DNA of 64,000 nt from Cotesia glomerata (taxonomy: Eukaryota; Arthropoda; Insecta; Hymenoptera; Braconidae). Under the pieces are notes generated by a model, which was not told where the DNA came from, did not search any database, and saw only the letters and a program-made list of their open reading frames with translations. Numbering within the stretch: the stretch's first letter is position 1; each line of letters starts with the position of its first letter. The stretch lies in NCBI RefSeq assembly GCF_020080835.1, contig NC_058162.1, positions 7,827,323 through 7,891,322 on the forward strand, written 5' to 3'. This document shows positions 47,690 through 59,504 of this stretch, one piece after another. The translations under genes were made by a program, and so were the position numbers.

Positions 47690-48260
47690 TTAAGATTTAT
47701 GAATTCAAAATCGGCAGACATTTAAATAAAACGAAAGTTAGCCATAATAATAAATTTAGTCGACATTTTTGATTTTTTTATTTTGCTTAATTTATTAAAT
47801 TGTAATTAAAAAATATTTTTTAAAAATTGCACTTACAGTTTTTGAAGTTTTTAACAAATGAATAAAATTTTTTTTTATTCGTTTGTAATAATTTTTTAAT
47901 AAAGAAAATCATAAAAATTTTTAGATGTCAGCTAACTTTATTTTTATCTTAAAGTTTTACAATTTTTATACAAGTGAATTTTTTTTTATTTTTTTGTATG
48001 AAAATTTTCAATAAAAATAATTGTAAAAATTTTTAGATGTCGGTTAACTTAATTTTCATGACATTTAAACATTCTTTAATTTTTACTTAGAAAATTAATT
48101 AGTGTTAAGAAAATATTTTTTTTTTAATTACTTAATTATCAAAAAAAATCCTAAATATTTTCAATTATCTGCTAAAGTTGAGTGTCATGATTCATGATAT
48201 AAGTACTAATAATTTATTCCGTGTGAATAAAATTTTTATTATAAATACAAATGACTTATT
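47690..48260. repeat. Degenerate tandem repeat with TTTTTAGATGTCRGYTAAC motif
   Basis: The motif recurs at about 47712 (inverted), 47930, 48040 and 48165, each followed by a TT(T/A)ATTTTCATGACAT-like block and A/T filler, roughly 105-125 bp apart. Related to the units at 41138-41456. Confidence 0.55.
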
Positions 48261-49100
48261 TTTGTGATTGTTTCGACGCGCTCAAACGTTTTCTTGGCCG
48301 TAAAAATCAAATAATTGAGTTTTCAAACATTTTGATTTATTTTATTGTTAATCTTGGATTTACAGACCCATTCATTCAAATTTCATAATTATTTTGTTTC
48401 AGAGTTTGTTAATCAAAAAAATACCTACTTGTCTGGATTTTCATTGAAATTTTTAATACATCAATTCATAAAATATCATTCTATTTTTTTTCTTCCAAAA
48501 AGCATGAAAAACAAAACAACTTAAAAGAAACAATGTCATAATAATATAATTTAATTATTTTTTCTGAATTTGTGCGAACTTTTTTAATATTTACGTTTGT
48601 TTTTTTTTTTTTTTCATTATTTTTTTTCTTCATGTAATAAAATAATTGAAACAAAAAAATGGTAAATTTTCTATAATTGATAAAATAAAATCCAGTCACA
48701 CCCGAAATTGTGTAAATTCAAAAAATTAATAACTTTTTTTTTAATTATTCTATTTTTAATGAAACTTATTCTAAAAAATATATCAATTTAATATTTTTAT
48801 AAATTTTATTTCACTTAAATTTATTTATAACAGTTCATATCTTAAGAATTAACCCAAAGATAGTTTTTGTCTTCTCAACATTATCAATAGTTGGTTATTT
48901 CATTCTCCTAAATTACAATTAACTACAATAATAAAAAAAAAAAACTCAAAATTCAATACTAATGGATGTAAATATGCACTATAACCATATTGTAGTTGGT
49001 AGAGAACATTAAAAAAATAATTTTTCATCAACGATGATAAGAAGCAATAAAAAACGTCATGAAGATAATTCAAAGGCAGGAGGCGCTGTGAATAATTCTC
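48261..49100. other. A+T-rich upstream region of the galactokinase gene
   Basis: No ORF of interest. A likely untranslated first exon ends at 49159 (ACATACAAG|GTATTT donor) and splices to the acceptor at 49240, so the promoter should lie within about 200 bp upstream of 49100; I can name no core motif. Confidence 0.45.
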
Positions 49101-49241
49101 ATCAATTAATCAGTCTGTAAAAGTCATCGCATTACATTTGTATTCGCTCAACATACAAGGTATTTTAAATAAATTAATTTTTTACTGATTCATTCAAATG
49201 TTTACTAACACAATAATTAACAATATTAAAAATTTCGCAGG

Positions 49242-51827
49242 ATGGCAGAAATAATCCCTACAATTTCTCAAGTAAAATCAGAAGCATTGGAAATTTTCCG
49301 TAAAGAATTCGGGAAGGATGCTGATGTTTGTGTCTTTGCACCAGGAAGAGTTAATTTAATTGGCGAGCATACTGATTATAATGAAGGTTTTGTTCTTCCA
49401 ATGGTAATTTATTAATTTATATTATTTTTTTTTTCATTTAAAATACTATTAGTTTGACTCGCAGTTGAATTCATAAGTTGATCTTTGAATGACATTGACT
49501 TTTAGAAGTTACAAATTGAACTGTTTTATCACATGATTAAGAATTAGATAATTAATTTCAATCAAAACCGTTTATACTAGGCACTGCCAATGGTAACGAT
49601 GATTGTTGGTAAGCCCAATCGCAAGTCGACTTGTACAATAGTTTCAACAAGTAAATCAATAACAACAATCAGTAAAATTGAGTTTGAAGTCAGTGATCGC
49701 AGTAAAGTAGTACCCGGTGAACCAAAATGGGCCAATTATGTAAAAGGTTGCATTGCTTTTTTCCCAGGTAAGTCCGCAAAATCATCTGAAAGTTAAATAT
49801 AATAATAATAAATAGTTAATATGATTTAATAAATAAATTTCAGCTGATGTACCCGGATTCGATGCTGTGATAGTTTCAACAGTGCCAATGGGATCTGGAT
49901 TGAGCAGTTCAGCAGCTCTAGAAGTTGCTACTTACACATTTATAGAAGCTCTGACAGGAGTTGAGTGCAAAGACCTACGAGACAAAGCTTTGATTTGTCA
50001 GAAAGCCGAACATCAATTCGCAAATGTTCCTTGCGGAATAATGGATCAATTTATTTCGGTGATGGGCCAGCAAGGTCACGCGTTATTGCTGGACTGTCGC
50101 GACCTTTCAGTCACTCAAATTCCCATGGATGGGATTGATAACTACGCGTTTTTAATTACAAACTCTAATGCGCCACATAAATTATCCTCAAGTGCCTTCC
50201 GGGAGCGCAGAGATGCTTGTTTTGAGGCTGCTAAAAAATTAGGAAAAAAAAGTCTGCGTGAAGTTACTTTGGATGATCTTGAAAGTAATTTTTATTTTTT
50301 TAGTAGATTTTATAGAAATCTAACTATTGCATTGGTCCTCATGATGGAATTTTTAAAAAATTTTGACATATGGTTCAAAAGTTTATATATGTATGTATTT
50401 ACATATATATATTTGTAAAATTAGCCGTTTTTAAACCTTATAACTTTTGAATGGGTCGGTCGACTCTGCTCTAATTTTCAGAAAAACTAAATTTATGGAA
50501 GTCCTTTTAGATGCTTCAAATCGTTTGTTGATCTGTCGATCCGTTTAAGAATAACGAGAGATTTAGAAACGGCTAATTTTACAATTCAGAAAGTTTACAA
50601 TCGGCTAATTTTAAAAGTTTCTGCAGTAAGAATAGGCTAAATTGACGTAATCACAGATTTTTGTTTTTTGCTATTTTATAAATGACTGAATTTATATTTT
50701 GTGAAATTTCCATTTCGCTAATTTCATTAATATCATTTTTTATTTTCAACTAATGTCACAAGTGACATTGTCAACTAATTTTCAAATTTAGAGTTATTAA
50801 ACATTCTAGTTTATAAACTGCTACTTTTCAGTAATATTAAAAACATACTTAAATCAATGACCACGATTGTACACATATATATGGGATATAACGCGACTTA
50901 TCAAGACGATAGTGTCTACAATTAGCAACGGATCTCCACCAAACTCAAAATACTTATTCTACAGATAGATACCGAAATCAAGTTCAAAGATGAGCTTAAT
51001 CGGTCGAGTAATTTAGAAATGCCAGGATTTAAAAATTTTCAAAATCATAAAAATTCATATTTCTTCACTTTCTTACTCGAATAACTTTTAAATGGGATAA
51101 CTTATTAAATCTCTGTGAATTGCATCTGAAAGCTCTTTAAATTTGCTTCAATTTTAGTACCATATCATATGTTGAGCTTCAAAATTATGTTCTATTCTGC
51201 TATGTTAATTATGAAATTTGCTGTTGCACTGGTTTTTTTTTTTTTATATTTTTTTTTTAAATACAATCCTAGTAGTTTTTTTTCTATTCATTATGAAATT
51301 TACTTCCATTTCAGCTGCCAAATGGCTTTTTTTTTGTAATTTATTGATGAGAGTAATTTGGTTGTTTTTTCATAGGTTTGAAAAAAGAAGGAGCTACTGA
51401 AACAATGTTAAAAAGAGTTAGTCATGTTATTAATGAGAATTCACGTACGTTAGCAGCGACCGCGGCGTTTAAAGCCGGTGATTACGTTAAAGTCGGCGAA
51501 TTAATGAACGAAAGTCACAACTCACTGCGTGACAATTATGAAGTGTCCTCTAATGAACTTGACACGCTAGTTAATACTGCGAGAAAAGTTGCTGGTGTTC
51601 TGGGAAGTCGGCTCACTGGTGCTGGTTTTGGTGGCTGTACTATTACATTTTTGAAAAAGGACTCTGTTGATCTTGTTATCAAAGCTATCAATGAGTCGTA
51701 AGTTATTTTAATGCTAAAATTTGTGATTTTGCACTTTAAGTATTAATTTTATTCCAGGTACCCAGGAACTGCGTCATTCTACATTGCTACTCCATCAAAA
51801 GGAGCCAGAAAACTGGATTGTAAATAA
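49242..51827 (+). CDS. Galk: Galactokinase (GHMP kinase), complete, five exons
   Basis: Exons 49242-49403, 49581-49767, 49844-50284, 51376-51697 and 51758-51827 join in phase to a 393-residue protein, the usual length of animal GALK1 (392). All introns are GT-AG. The ATG follows one base after an acceptor, so there is a spliced leader exon. The substrate-binding signature APGRVNLIGEHTDY is at residues 33-46 (Arg36 of the active site). The ATP-binding GSGLSSSAA is at 133-141, the catalytic Asp184 lies in GIMDQF, and the third GHMP motif GSRLTGAGFGGC is near 340-351. The enzyme phosphorylates galactose at C1 in the cytosolic Leloir pathway. Intron 3 (1,091 bp) holds an A+T-rich repeat with CTTATAACTTTTGAATGGG. 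AATAAA overlaps the stop. It converges with the SLC26 gene. Confidence 0.96.
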
Positions 51828-52032
51828 ATAAATAATAAATTAGTAAATCGTTGATTAGTTAATAAAATAGACAATAATTTTATACAATTAAAAATATTAA
51901 CAATAAGTATGTTACACGTATATTTTAATAAATTTTTAAATATTAATCTTGTGTTTGGCAATTTTTCAGCCGTAACTGCCATTAATACTGAAATGTTTTA
52001 ACAAAGTACTTGGCCAGTACAGTTCATATCCG

Positions 52033-55000
52033 TCACGGGGTCACAGTGATTGAAGAAATGCTCGCTGTATCTATTAAGAAAAAGAAAATTAATTAATTTA
52101 AATTGATTAAAATATTAATAATTTTGCTTGTAATACCTCTTAAGCTTTGATTTAATTCATTTTCACTAGAGCAAATGATCATATGCGCGGGCTTGACACC
52201 TCGGAAGATGGCTGCGATGCTTGGTTTAAGATTGTAAAAAATAAGAGGTTGTCCGCGTTTCGCGAAATCCTCGATTATATTCTTTATTCCGCGAGCTGCG
52301 GTATAGTCTGCTGCTTGAATATGGGTAGCATCGATTACAATAGGCATGTGAATTCCTTCTCGAGTTCCGTACTTACTGATAGCTGATCTTACGTATTCAA
52401 CACTGGGGAATGATAGACTTCTGTCAGGTGTTATCATCAAGTATTCGAATTCCCCGGGAATCTGGAATAGTTTCAGTAATTACTATTAATTGTAAAATCA
52501 ATGGATTGGTAAAATACATATAAGTATTATGAATTTTTATAAACATTACCGTGATCTTACGGACACGTAAAGATGGTCTAGCAGATGCGTAGAGTAAGAA
52601 AAGTAAATTAATGCTTATTCCAATTATTACTCCTAACTCCAAGCCGACGAAAAGACAAGAAACAAATGTCACAATTGCTGGTATTAGATCGATTTCTAAA
52701 AAAATTATTTAAGCAAACAAAAATTATTTTTTGAGTCTTCAAGGAGTTATACGGAATTTTTAAAACAATCAATTTTTTTTTCAGTTTTGTAATGTATATT
52801 TAAATATGCTGAAAAAAATTAAGTCAATTCCAAAGAAAAATTCGTGAATCAAGAAAATCATTTTGAAGAGTTTCATCGTCTTAACTTAAGTAGAAAAATT
52901 CTTGAACTGAGAAATTTTTCTCGGTTTAAATTTCACTTGATTCAAGATAATGAAACTCTTCAAAATTATTGTTTTAATTTAAGAATTTTTCTCTTGAATC
53001 AAGTTAATTTTTTTTTTTTTTTTTTCAGTGTATAAATACAAAAAATTTAATGTCAATCAAACTTAAATGTTTTTTTTGTCAAAACGGTTTTTTTTTTTTT
53101 TTTTTTTTTTTTTTCATTAATCGGTAAGCAAAATTCATCAAAAATGGCTGATATGATTAGTTTCTAATTTTGACATAATTTTCTTAACTAGGTATACTTT
53201 TCAATAATGGATCAAAGAATTATTAATTTCTACAAATATTTTACATTTTATAAACAATTGAAGACTAAAATTTTCATCGAAAATCGACAATATTTTTTTT
53301 CAACCCGCTAATTCGTTAAAAATAAATATTTTGATAATTTCTTCAATTAAACATCAGTTAATATGTTATATTAACGAAAATTTTTTATAATTTTGAATTT
53401 CAGTTATTCAAACTCAAGATATCGTACTCCCTGCAAATCCCCATTTTCAGAGGACCTTCCGGAAATCATCGACAGAGGCTAGAAAAATAATTATTTGTAA
53501 AAAAAAAAAAAAAAAGAAGACATTATCAAAGCTCAAAGTCACTACTATTCGTATATCCGTTTTCATATTAATCAATTAAAGAGCCTCTTGAGAAAAAATA
53601 CTTAAAAAATCGGTTCATTCCGGTCTTCTAAGTGCGTATAATCTCTTTAAAAAAGGCAGCAATAGAAATTTACAAGGAAACTAAGCTGAAAAACGCTCAG
53701 TCATACTTACTTTTACTTTTCCACATGGGCTTGGCGACGTGAAATTCAACCATAAAGACAACCGCAGCTATAATAACAGCCGCGAGAACACTTTTTGGAG
53801 TGTAGTAAAGATACGGCGTAAGAAATTGTAGCGATAGAAGAACAAGAATCCCAGTATAAATACCACCGAGAGTTGTTTTAACACCCGATGCATGGTTCAC
53901 TGCTCCGCGGCTTAGGCCTCCACTGACAGGCATTGATTGGAAAAATGAAGATACAATATTGCAGACACCCAGAGCAAACATTTCTTGAGATGCGTCTACT
54001 GGTTTACCATCCGCTAGAAAAATAAATTCGCCAATTACTCAAAAATCAATTCACAAATTTTAATTAAATGATACTTACAAAAAACTTTAGCAAGTGCGAT
54101 AGTCTCAAGGATACTCAAGAGGGGTACGACTAAACACCCAGATCCTAGCGCGGATACTAGATGAATAAACGTGTAAGTCTGATTGCCTATTTGTGCTGAA
54201 AACGGTGGTGGTTGAAAAGTCGGCAGTCCTTCTTTTACGTGTCCTGTCAGAATAAATGGAGATGATCCGAGATTGCTTTCTAGTATCCATGCCAATATCG
54301 CACCCGAAATCACAACCATAATATTACGTGTAGTCGACATGAACCATAGAAAAGTTTTCATGACTTTCTGCGTTATTGAAGGGACTTTTGTGTCTTCTGA
54401 TATTACTCGAATATCATTCAATTTCTGTAACAAAAATAAGTATTTCAAGAGTTCAGAGGTAACGAGAATTTTTCTTGAAAATTTTGAGGCAATTAAATTA
54501 AAAGTTTCCAAAATATTCGAAAAAAATCCGAGTTTCTGGTTGTTTAGAAAAAATTGTTTGAAAAAAATTAAAATGAAAGCTATTCTAATAAAATTTTTAA
54601 AGTTCATTTTTTTTTAATTAATTTATACAATTAATATTTTTTTTTTTTTAATTTTGGTTGTTGAATCATATGACGAAAACTCTGTATTAATTTTATAGAC
54701 TAAATTTAATAAGTGTAAAAAAATTGCAATTAATAACAATACACATTCTTCAACCGCCTGACTGCGAGCAACCCCTTGAAAAATCTTTAAAAATTATTAT
54801 TGAATTCTTAAGAAAATACTTACTCGCAAACCGAACAGTATCATCAAACAAAAAAATCCCAAGACAGCATCCCAAAGTCGGGTCTCACCAATGTGTTCAA
54901 AGACACCGTGCCAAGTATGAATAAATTTTCCACTAGGAATGCGGATTCCTAGAATATCTTTGACTTGGCTTGTTGCTATTAATATCGCAGCCGCTGATGT

Positions 55001-57233
55001 AAATCCCACGGATACTGGACCAGATATAAAATCGATAAGAAATCCTACAACAATGCAAATAATCATTGATTTATTCACTTATTTATGAATTTATTTTTAC
55101 TTAGTAAAAAAAATCAAGATTCAATGCTTGAATAATTTCTTCATCAATCGCGATAAAAATAGTCGGTAATTGTTGGAGCAGAGATAGTCCTTGATGGATC
55201 TGTTCGTCCTTTCACTGCAATATTTTAAAGATTTACCGTAACGTGTCGATGAGATACTTGAAATGTAGATAAACAGGCAGACTAAAGAGTACATGAATAA
55301 AATATAAAATAGCAAATAAAAAGTATCATTACATACCTAATTGCAGGATCCCCATGAGCAACGACACGAGGCCTGAGATGAAGGTCAAAAGAATGGTATG
55401 GTCTAGACTTACTTGAGCACGCAAAAGTGTCTCGTGTATTAGGATAGATACTAGTGCCGTTGGACCCACCGACACATCCTTCGATGACCCAAATATTGTA
55501 TACAAAAACGGCGCCATAAACGACGAGTACAATCCATTCTGTTAAAAATAAATTCATGCAATTATAAGCAGTAATTTATAATCATGTCAACTGCCTTAAG
55601 TAAAAATAATAATTAAATAGTTAATTCACCTGTGGTGAAACACCAGCGATATTAGCGTAGGCAATTGCTTGAGGAATTACAGTCAATCCTACAGTGATAC
55701 CAGCTACTAAATCACACACAACGAATTCTTTTTGATACTTAGGTAACCAATCTAATATCGGCACTCTTCTGTATAGTGTTTTCTTGCGAAATGATTTTTT
55801 TAACCTTTCGCAAAACCATTCTGTTCCAAATGATGATTCTTCGTATTCGTGAATTACTACAACAAAAAAAATATCTAATTAATTTTAATGTCAATAAATA
55901 AAAAATAAATTTATTTGTGTTTTGTTCCTTTTAAATTATAACTATCTTTGTGAAGAATTATATAATTTCAGTAAATTGTATTTTATTGTCAATTGCTAAC
56001 AACTAACAATATCATTTTACTATTATGCATAATAATATTATGATCTTTTTTTTACACGGAAAAATCGTATTACAATTTATTGTAAAACGACCTAATGCAA
56101 GGTCATTGTTTAACAATACTAATGTAAACTGTTTTATAAATATCTCTTTGTGCAAATAATTAGTTATAATATCACCGAAAAGTGTTTTAATTTTAAACTT
56201 TATATAGACATAAATAGATTTAGGTAATTATTTACAAGTGGGGTCAACCCATACTGGGCCATGTTAATTTTTTTTTTTGATCAAATTGATCAATTTTTTT
56301 TTTTTAATTGTTCTTTTTTTTATGTACTTTTCAAAAAAAAATTATATCAAAAACATCAAAAAAAGATAGAATATAAATTTTATCCAAAAACATGAAAGCC
56401 CAAATTTTTTTCAACTTTTAAAGGCAAAAAAACTATCGAAATCTTTATTTTTTCCTTTCACGACATTTTTTATCATAAATGCGCCGTAAAAACAAGCAGA
56501 ATAAAAAAAAAAATTTAACAAATATTAATTTTTCACCTAGTTATGGCCCACAATGGAGTTGACCCCACTTGTAAATAATTACCTAGATGTTATTATTTTT
56601 ATTATGATTTTTATTATTAAATAAAATTTTAATAATTATTTTTCAAAATTTTTTAGGAAATTTCATTTTAAAAAATTTTAATAATAATAATAATTAATAT
56701 TCACATAAAAAATCGATAACTTGGCAATAATTTCTAAAAGATAAACAAAACGCAATAAATATCTAGAGTAATCCGTACAAGGAATCCCCGGCAGGCATAA
56801 TTATTTCAATCTCTAGATCTATATCAGCATAATCGATACAAAAATAATAATCAATTAAAATTGATTGATATTTTAAATCCATAAACTGCACTTACATAAA
56901 AATAATTTTCTAGATAAACTAATTAGAGGTAGCAAAAAATTACTTTTTTTTTATCATCAATTATTGTTCGCTCAGCGATATTTCAAAGCGATAAATATTG
57001 CTGATACGAATAACTGTTTATTCCACAAATTTAAAACTTAAAAATTAAATAAATAAATTACTTTGACGGTTTGAAGATTTATACTCATTAAACCCAGTAC
57101 TGTTAAGCCGGTTATTAAAGTCAACCATCGGGTTACGTATAACTAAACCATCTTCATGTGAATTCTCGAAATTGGTAAGCTGCACATTACAGTCACCATC
57201 CGGTTTATTGTCCTTGATTTTGTACTTCGACAT
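52033..57233 (-). CDS. SLC26/SulP anion transporter, sodium-independent sulfate type, complete, nine exons
   Basis: Minus-strand exons 57233-57062, 55856-55630, 55538-55337, 55044-54824, 54424-54079, 54013-53711, 52695-52550, 52461-52137 and 52070-52033 join in phase to 659 residues; all introns are GT-AG. Residues 1-57 form a polar cytosolic tail. The SulP membrane domain runs from about 80 to 530: PIL.WLPKY entry, GLTVIPQAIAYANIAGV, the signature GLYSSFMAPFLYTIFGSSKDVSVGP split by exon order, FLIDFISGPVSVGFTSAAA, and PVSGGLSRGAVNHASGVKT. A STAS domain (about 545-645) contains LMITPDRSLSFPSVEYVRSAI and VIDATHIQAADYTAARGI. Closest to SLC26A11, which moves sulfate, chloride or other anions at the plasma or lysosomal membrane; the actual substrate here is unknown. 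Introns 1 and 6 each carry a MITE. Confidence 0.94.
52809..53030. mobile_element. CACTGAT-family MITE in SLC26 intron 6
   Basis: CTGAAAAAAATTAAGTCAA at the left mirrors TTGAATCAAGTTAATTTTT…CAGTG at the right. The middle has TTGAAGAGTTTCATCG and its inverse. The first two terminal bases on the left are missing or changed. It lies between exons at 52695 and 53711 and does not touch splice sites. Confidence 0.7.
56223..56583. mobile_element. 361-bp TA-flanked MITE in SLC26 intron 1
   Basis: GGTAATTATTTACAAGTGGG followed by GTCAAC at the left is exactly mirrored at the right (56558-56583), and TA borders both sides. The interior is A/T-rich with GGCCATGTTAA and TTATGGCCCA as further mirrored blocks. 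Confidence 0.85.
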
Positions 57234-59256
57234 CTTGTAAGTAACGAAGTCGATTTTCTTCTCAACTTACTTATTGATTGTCAATTATAAATTTTTCTTC
57301 GAAGAAAGTTTAGCGGTAAAGTAATTAAGTAAGTGCGTACTTTAGTAACTTATTAATTAATAATTATTATTAAAAGTTTGCTGGAATTATTGTAACATTA
57401 TAACACAATTGAAACCTGAAACAAAAAATTAAAGATTAAATTGTGTCAATGTCTTTATATTTTTATTTAAATTAATAAAATAATTGAACAAGTGTTATTT
57501 CACAATTCAGGTATAATTTTAAAAAAATAAATAAATAAAATGAGTAGAAAGATTTCACACATGATTAGCAATTTGTCGTGAAAGTTTCTTAATTTAAAAT
57601 GCACATCTCGTTTATATTAAAAAAAATAAATAAATTACTTCGTGAGCATCTTTTCTCTAAGTCCGCGTTCAATTAAAATTTCAATCATAAAATTGTTAAC
57701 AAAATGTGAAATTTATTTCACAGAGTAAATGAAAAATTTTTCAAGTCTTACCAATTTAAAATAAACTTAATTTTATCAGTTTTTTTTTCTTTCAATTTCG
57801 CTTCTTTATTCGAACAAACTGTTTAAGAAATTTAAAGAGTTCAATGGTCAGCAAAATTAAAAGCGATCCGTTCGTATCAGAAGTTACCGGCAAATTAATT
57901 AATTTTAATGCGAGACGGCAGACTTATGGATCACATACTGTTACTGTTACTTGCCATACATGGTATTGCGATGTTGAATAAATCCCTACCCTCCTTTGTA
58001 AAATACAACAATATATTGTATACAGGCGTAACAATAGGAGTGGGAGCACCTATATATTCGCGAGTTATCAAAACAATGCCACGTGCTTCACGGGTATTTT
58101 ATTTCGTAAAACAATTTAAACTCTTCAATGATTTACAAATTATTGAACTTTTATTTTATTAAAATCAAACTTCCGAGGCTTTTAATCAGTAACAAATCTT
58201 ATTTTATGAATAAAATGACACATCACAAAATCAACACAACTAGTCCGTGCCGTATGGGTAAGGAACAGTATTTTGCGCAGTGTTATTTACGTTTTAGGGT
58301 GTCCTTAAGGTCTTTGATCGAATTTAAACCTTGGGCTGAAGTTCATACACGTGATTTCATTTTATTATTATTTTTTTGCTCCCCATGGCCTTGAACTAGA
58401 ATGGATTGAGTAAAGGGAAGAAATGAAGAAAGCTACTGTTATTATTTTCACACTGTCAAACCTGTTTGCGCACTAAAGTTTGTTTTTACCTTTTTCGTCA
58501 TTTTAAAGGTAACTGAACTGGATCTATGGTAAATTGTGACTGTAAGTACACGTGTGTGAACTCGACTTTCAAGGACAAGGGATGTACAATCACGTCGGGT
58601 GATTGGACTAAAATTTAACGATTTTCTCGCTGAATAAAAAAAATAAAATTGCATAAGTTGAAGTATACGTAATGCAACATTGGTATGAATCACTAATGAT
58701 CGTCAACTCAATCGTGAATTCTTTGTAGATTTTATATTTAATGTTTTTTATTATTTCCGGTTTTGTTATGTCATTTTGATTGAAATCAAGTTGGCAATTT
58801 TTTCTTGGCTCGTTTTATTTCCTAGATAGTCGATTTAACGGGACTATAGCATGAAATTTTTCTAGACAAATTAGCAGACAACTGACTTCTTTTAGAAAAT
58901 AATTTTTTTTAATCCTACCCTAGTTTTTTGAAACTCCATCTTGAAAATTTTTAAAGTTTCCTCTTTGAAAAAATCCTATAAATTTTCAGATGTCTGTCCA
59001 TTTCAATATCGTTGATAAAAAATAATACCGAGAAGTTTTTATTATAATTAATTAAAAAAAAAAAAAAAAAAAAAAAAAACATTTGTGTTCTCAATATTGT
59101 CTATTCAATTTAATTTAATGAATTTTTAATTTTACGCTTCATTTCACAAAATTGATTACTTATTATTTCAAGCATCATTATATTTGTCCATTCACTAAAA
59201 TTAATAAAAATTATTATTGAATAATAATAAAAAAAAAAAAAAAAATAGACCCAAGT
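57234..59256. other. Region between the SLC26 start and the tRNA gene
   Basis: It should contain the SLC26 promoter and leader, just upstream of 57233 on the minus strand; no core motif stands out. Short open frames at 57908-58162 and 58128-58394 carry no conserved motif. Long A-runs lie at 59053-59079 and 59230-59245. Confidence 0.45.
59231..59246 (-). terminator. Poly-T RNA polymerase III terminator
   Basis: On the minus strand the tRNA 3' end is followed after about ten bases by a run of some 16 T residues, an efficient pol III stop. Confidence 0.85.
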
Positions 59257-59330
59257 AGGCTCCGGGGGGATTCGAACCCCCGATCTCCTGTTTACTAGAC
59301 AGGCGCTTTAACCAACTAAGCCACGGCGCC
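59257..59330 (-). tRNA. tRNA-Thr (anticodon AGT)
   Basis: The 74-base minus-strand sequence starts GGCGCCG and ends CGGAGCC plus discriminator T. The anticodon arm is CCTGT-CTAGTAA-ACAGG, giving AGT (Thr). The T arm is GGGGG-TTCGAAT-CCCCC, and the B box GGTTCGAATCC lies at 59268-59278. The D arm has the usual TTAGTTGGTTAAA loop. No intron. The acceptor stem has one G-A mismatch at the fourth pair, otherwise all stems close. Confidence 0.93.
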
Positions 59331-59504
59331 GTAATATGCGAATGTTAATAGTTTCATTACAAGGAGTAAGTTAAATGAAATTAAAAAAAAAGACAATTTC
59401 AAACAGTGGTTATGGTACAAAATTGTCAAAAAATTGGAGATTATACGCGCCGCAAAAGTATATAAGCTTATAGCTAAGTAATCCATAATTTTTACGCAAG
59501 AATA

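Noticed and set aside
54273..54617. Plus-strand ORF of 114 codons
   Set aside because: Antisense to SLC26 exon 5 and its intron; no motif of its own.
55121..55315. Hydrophobic minus-strand ORF as a possible extra SLC26 exon
   Set aside because: Exons 55337-55538 and 54824-55044 join in phase and match the family without it; this is intron sequence.
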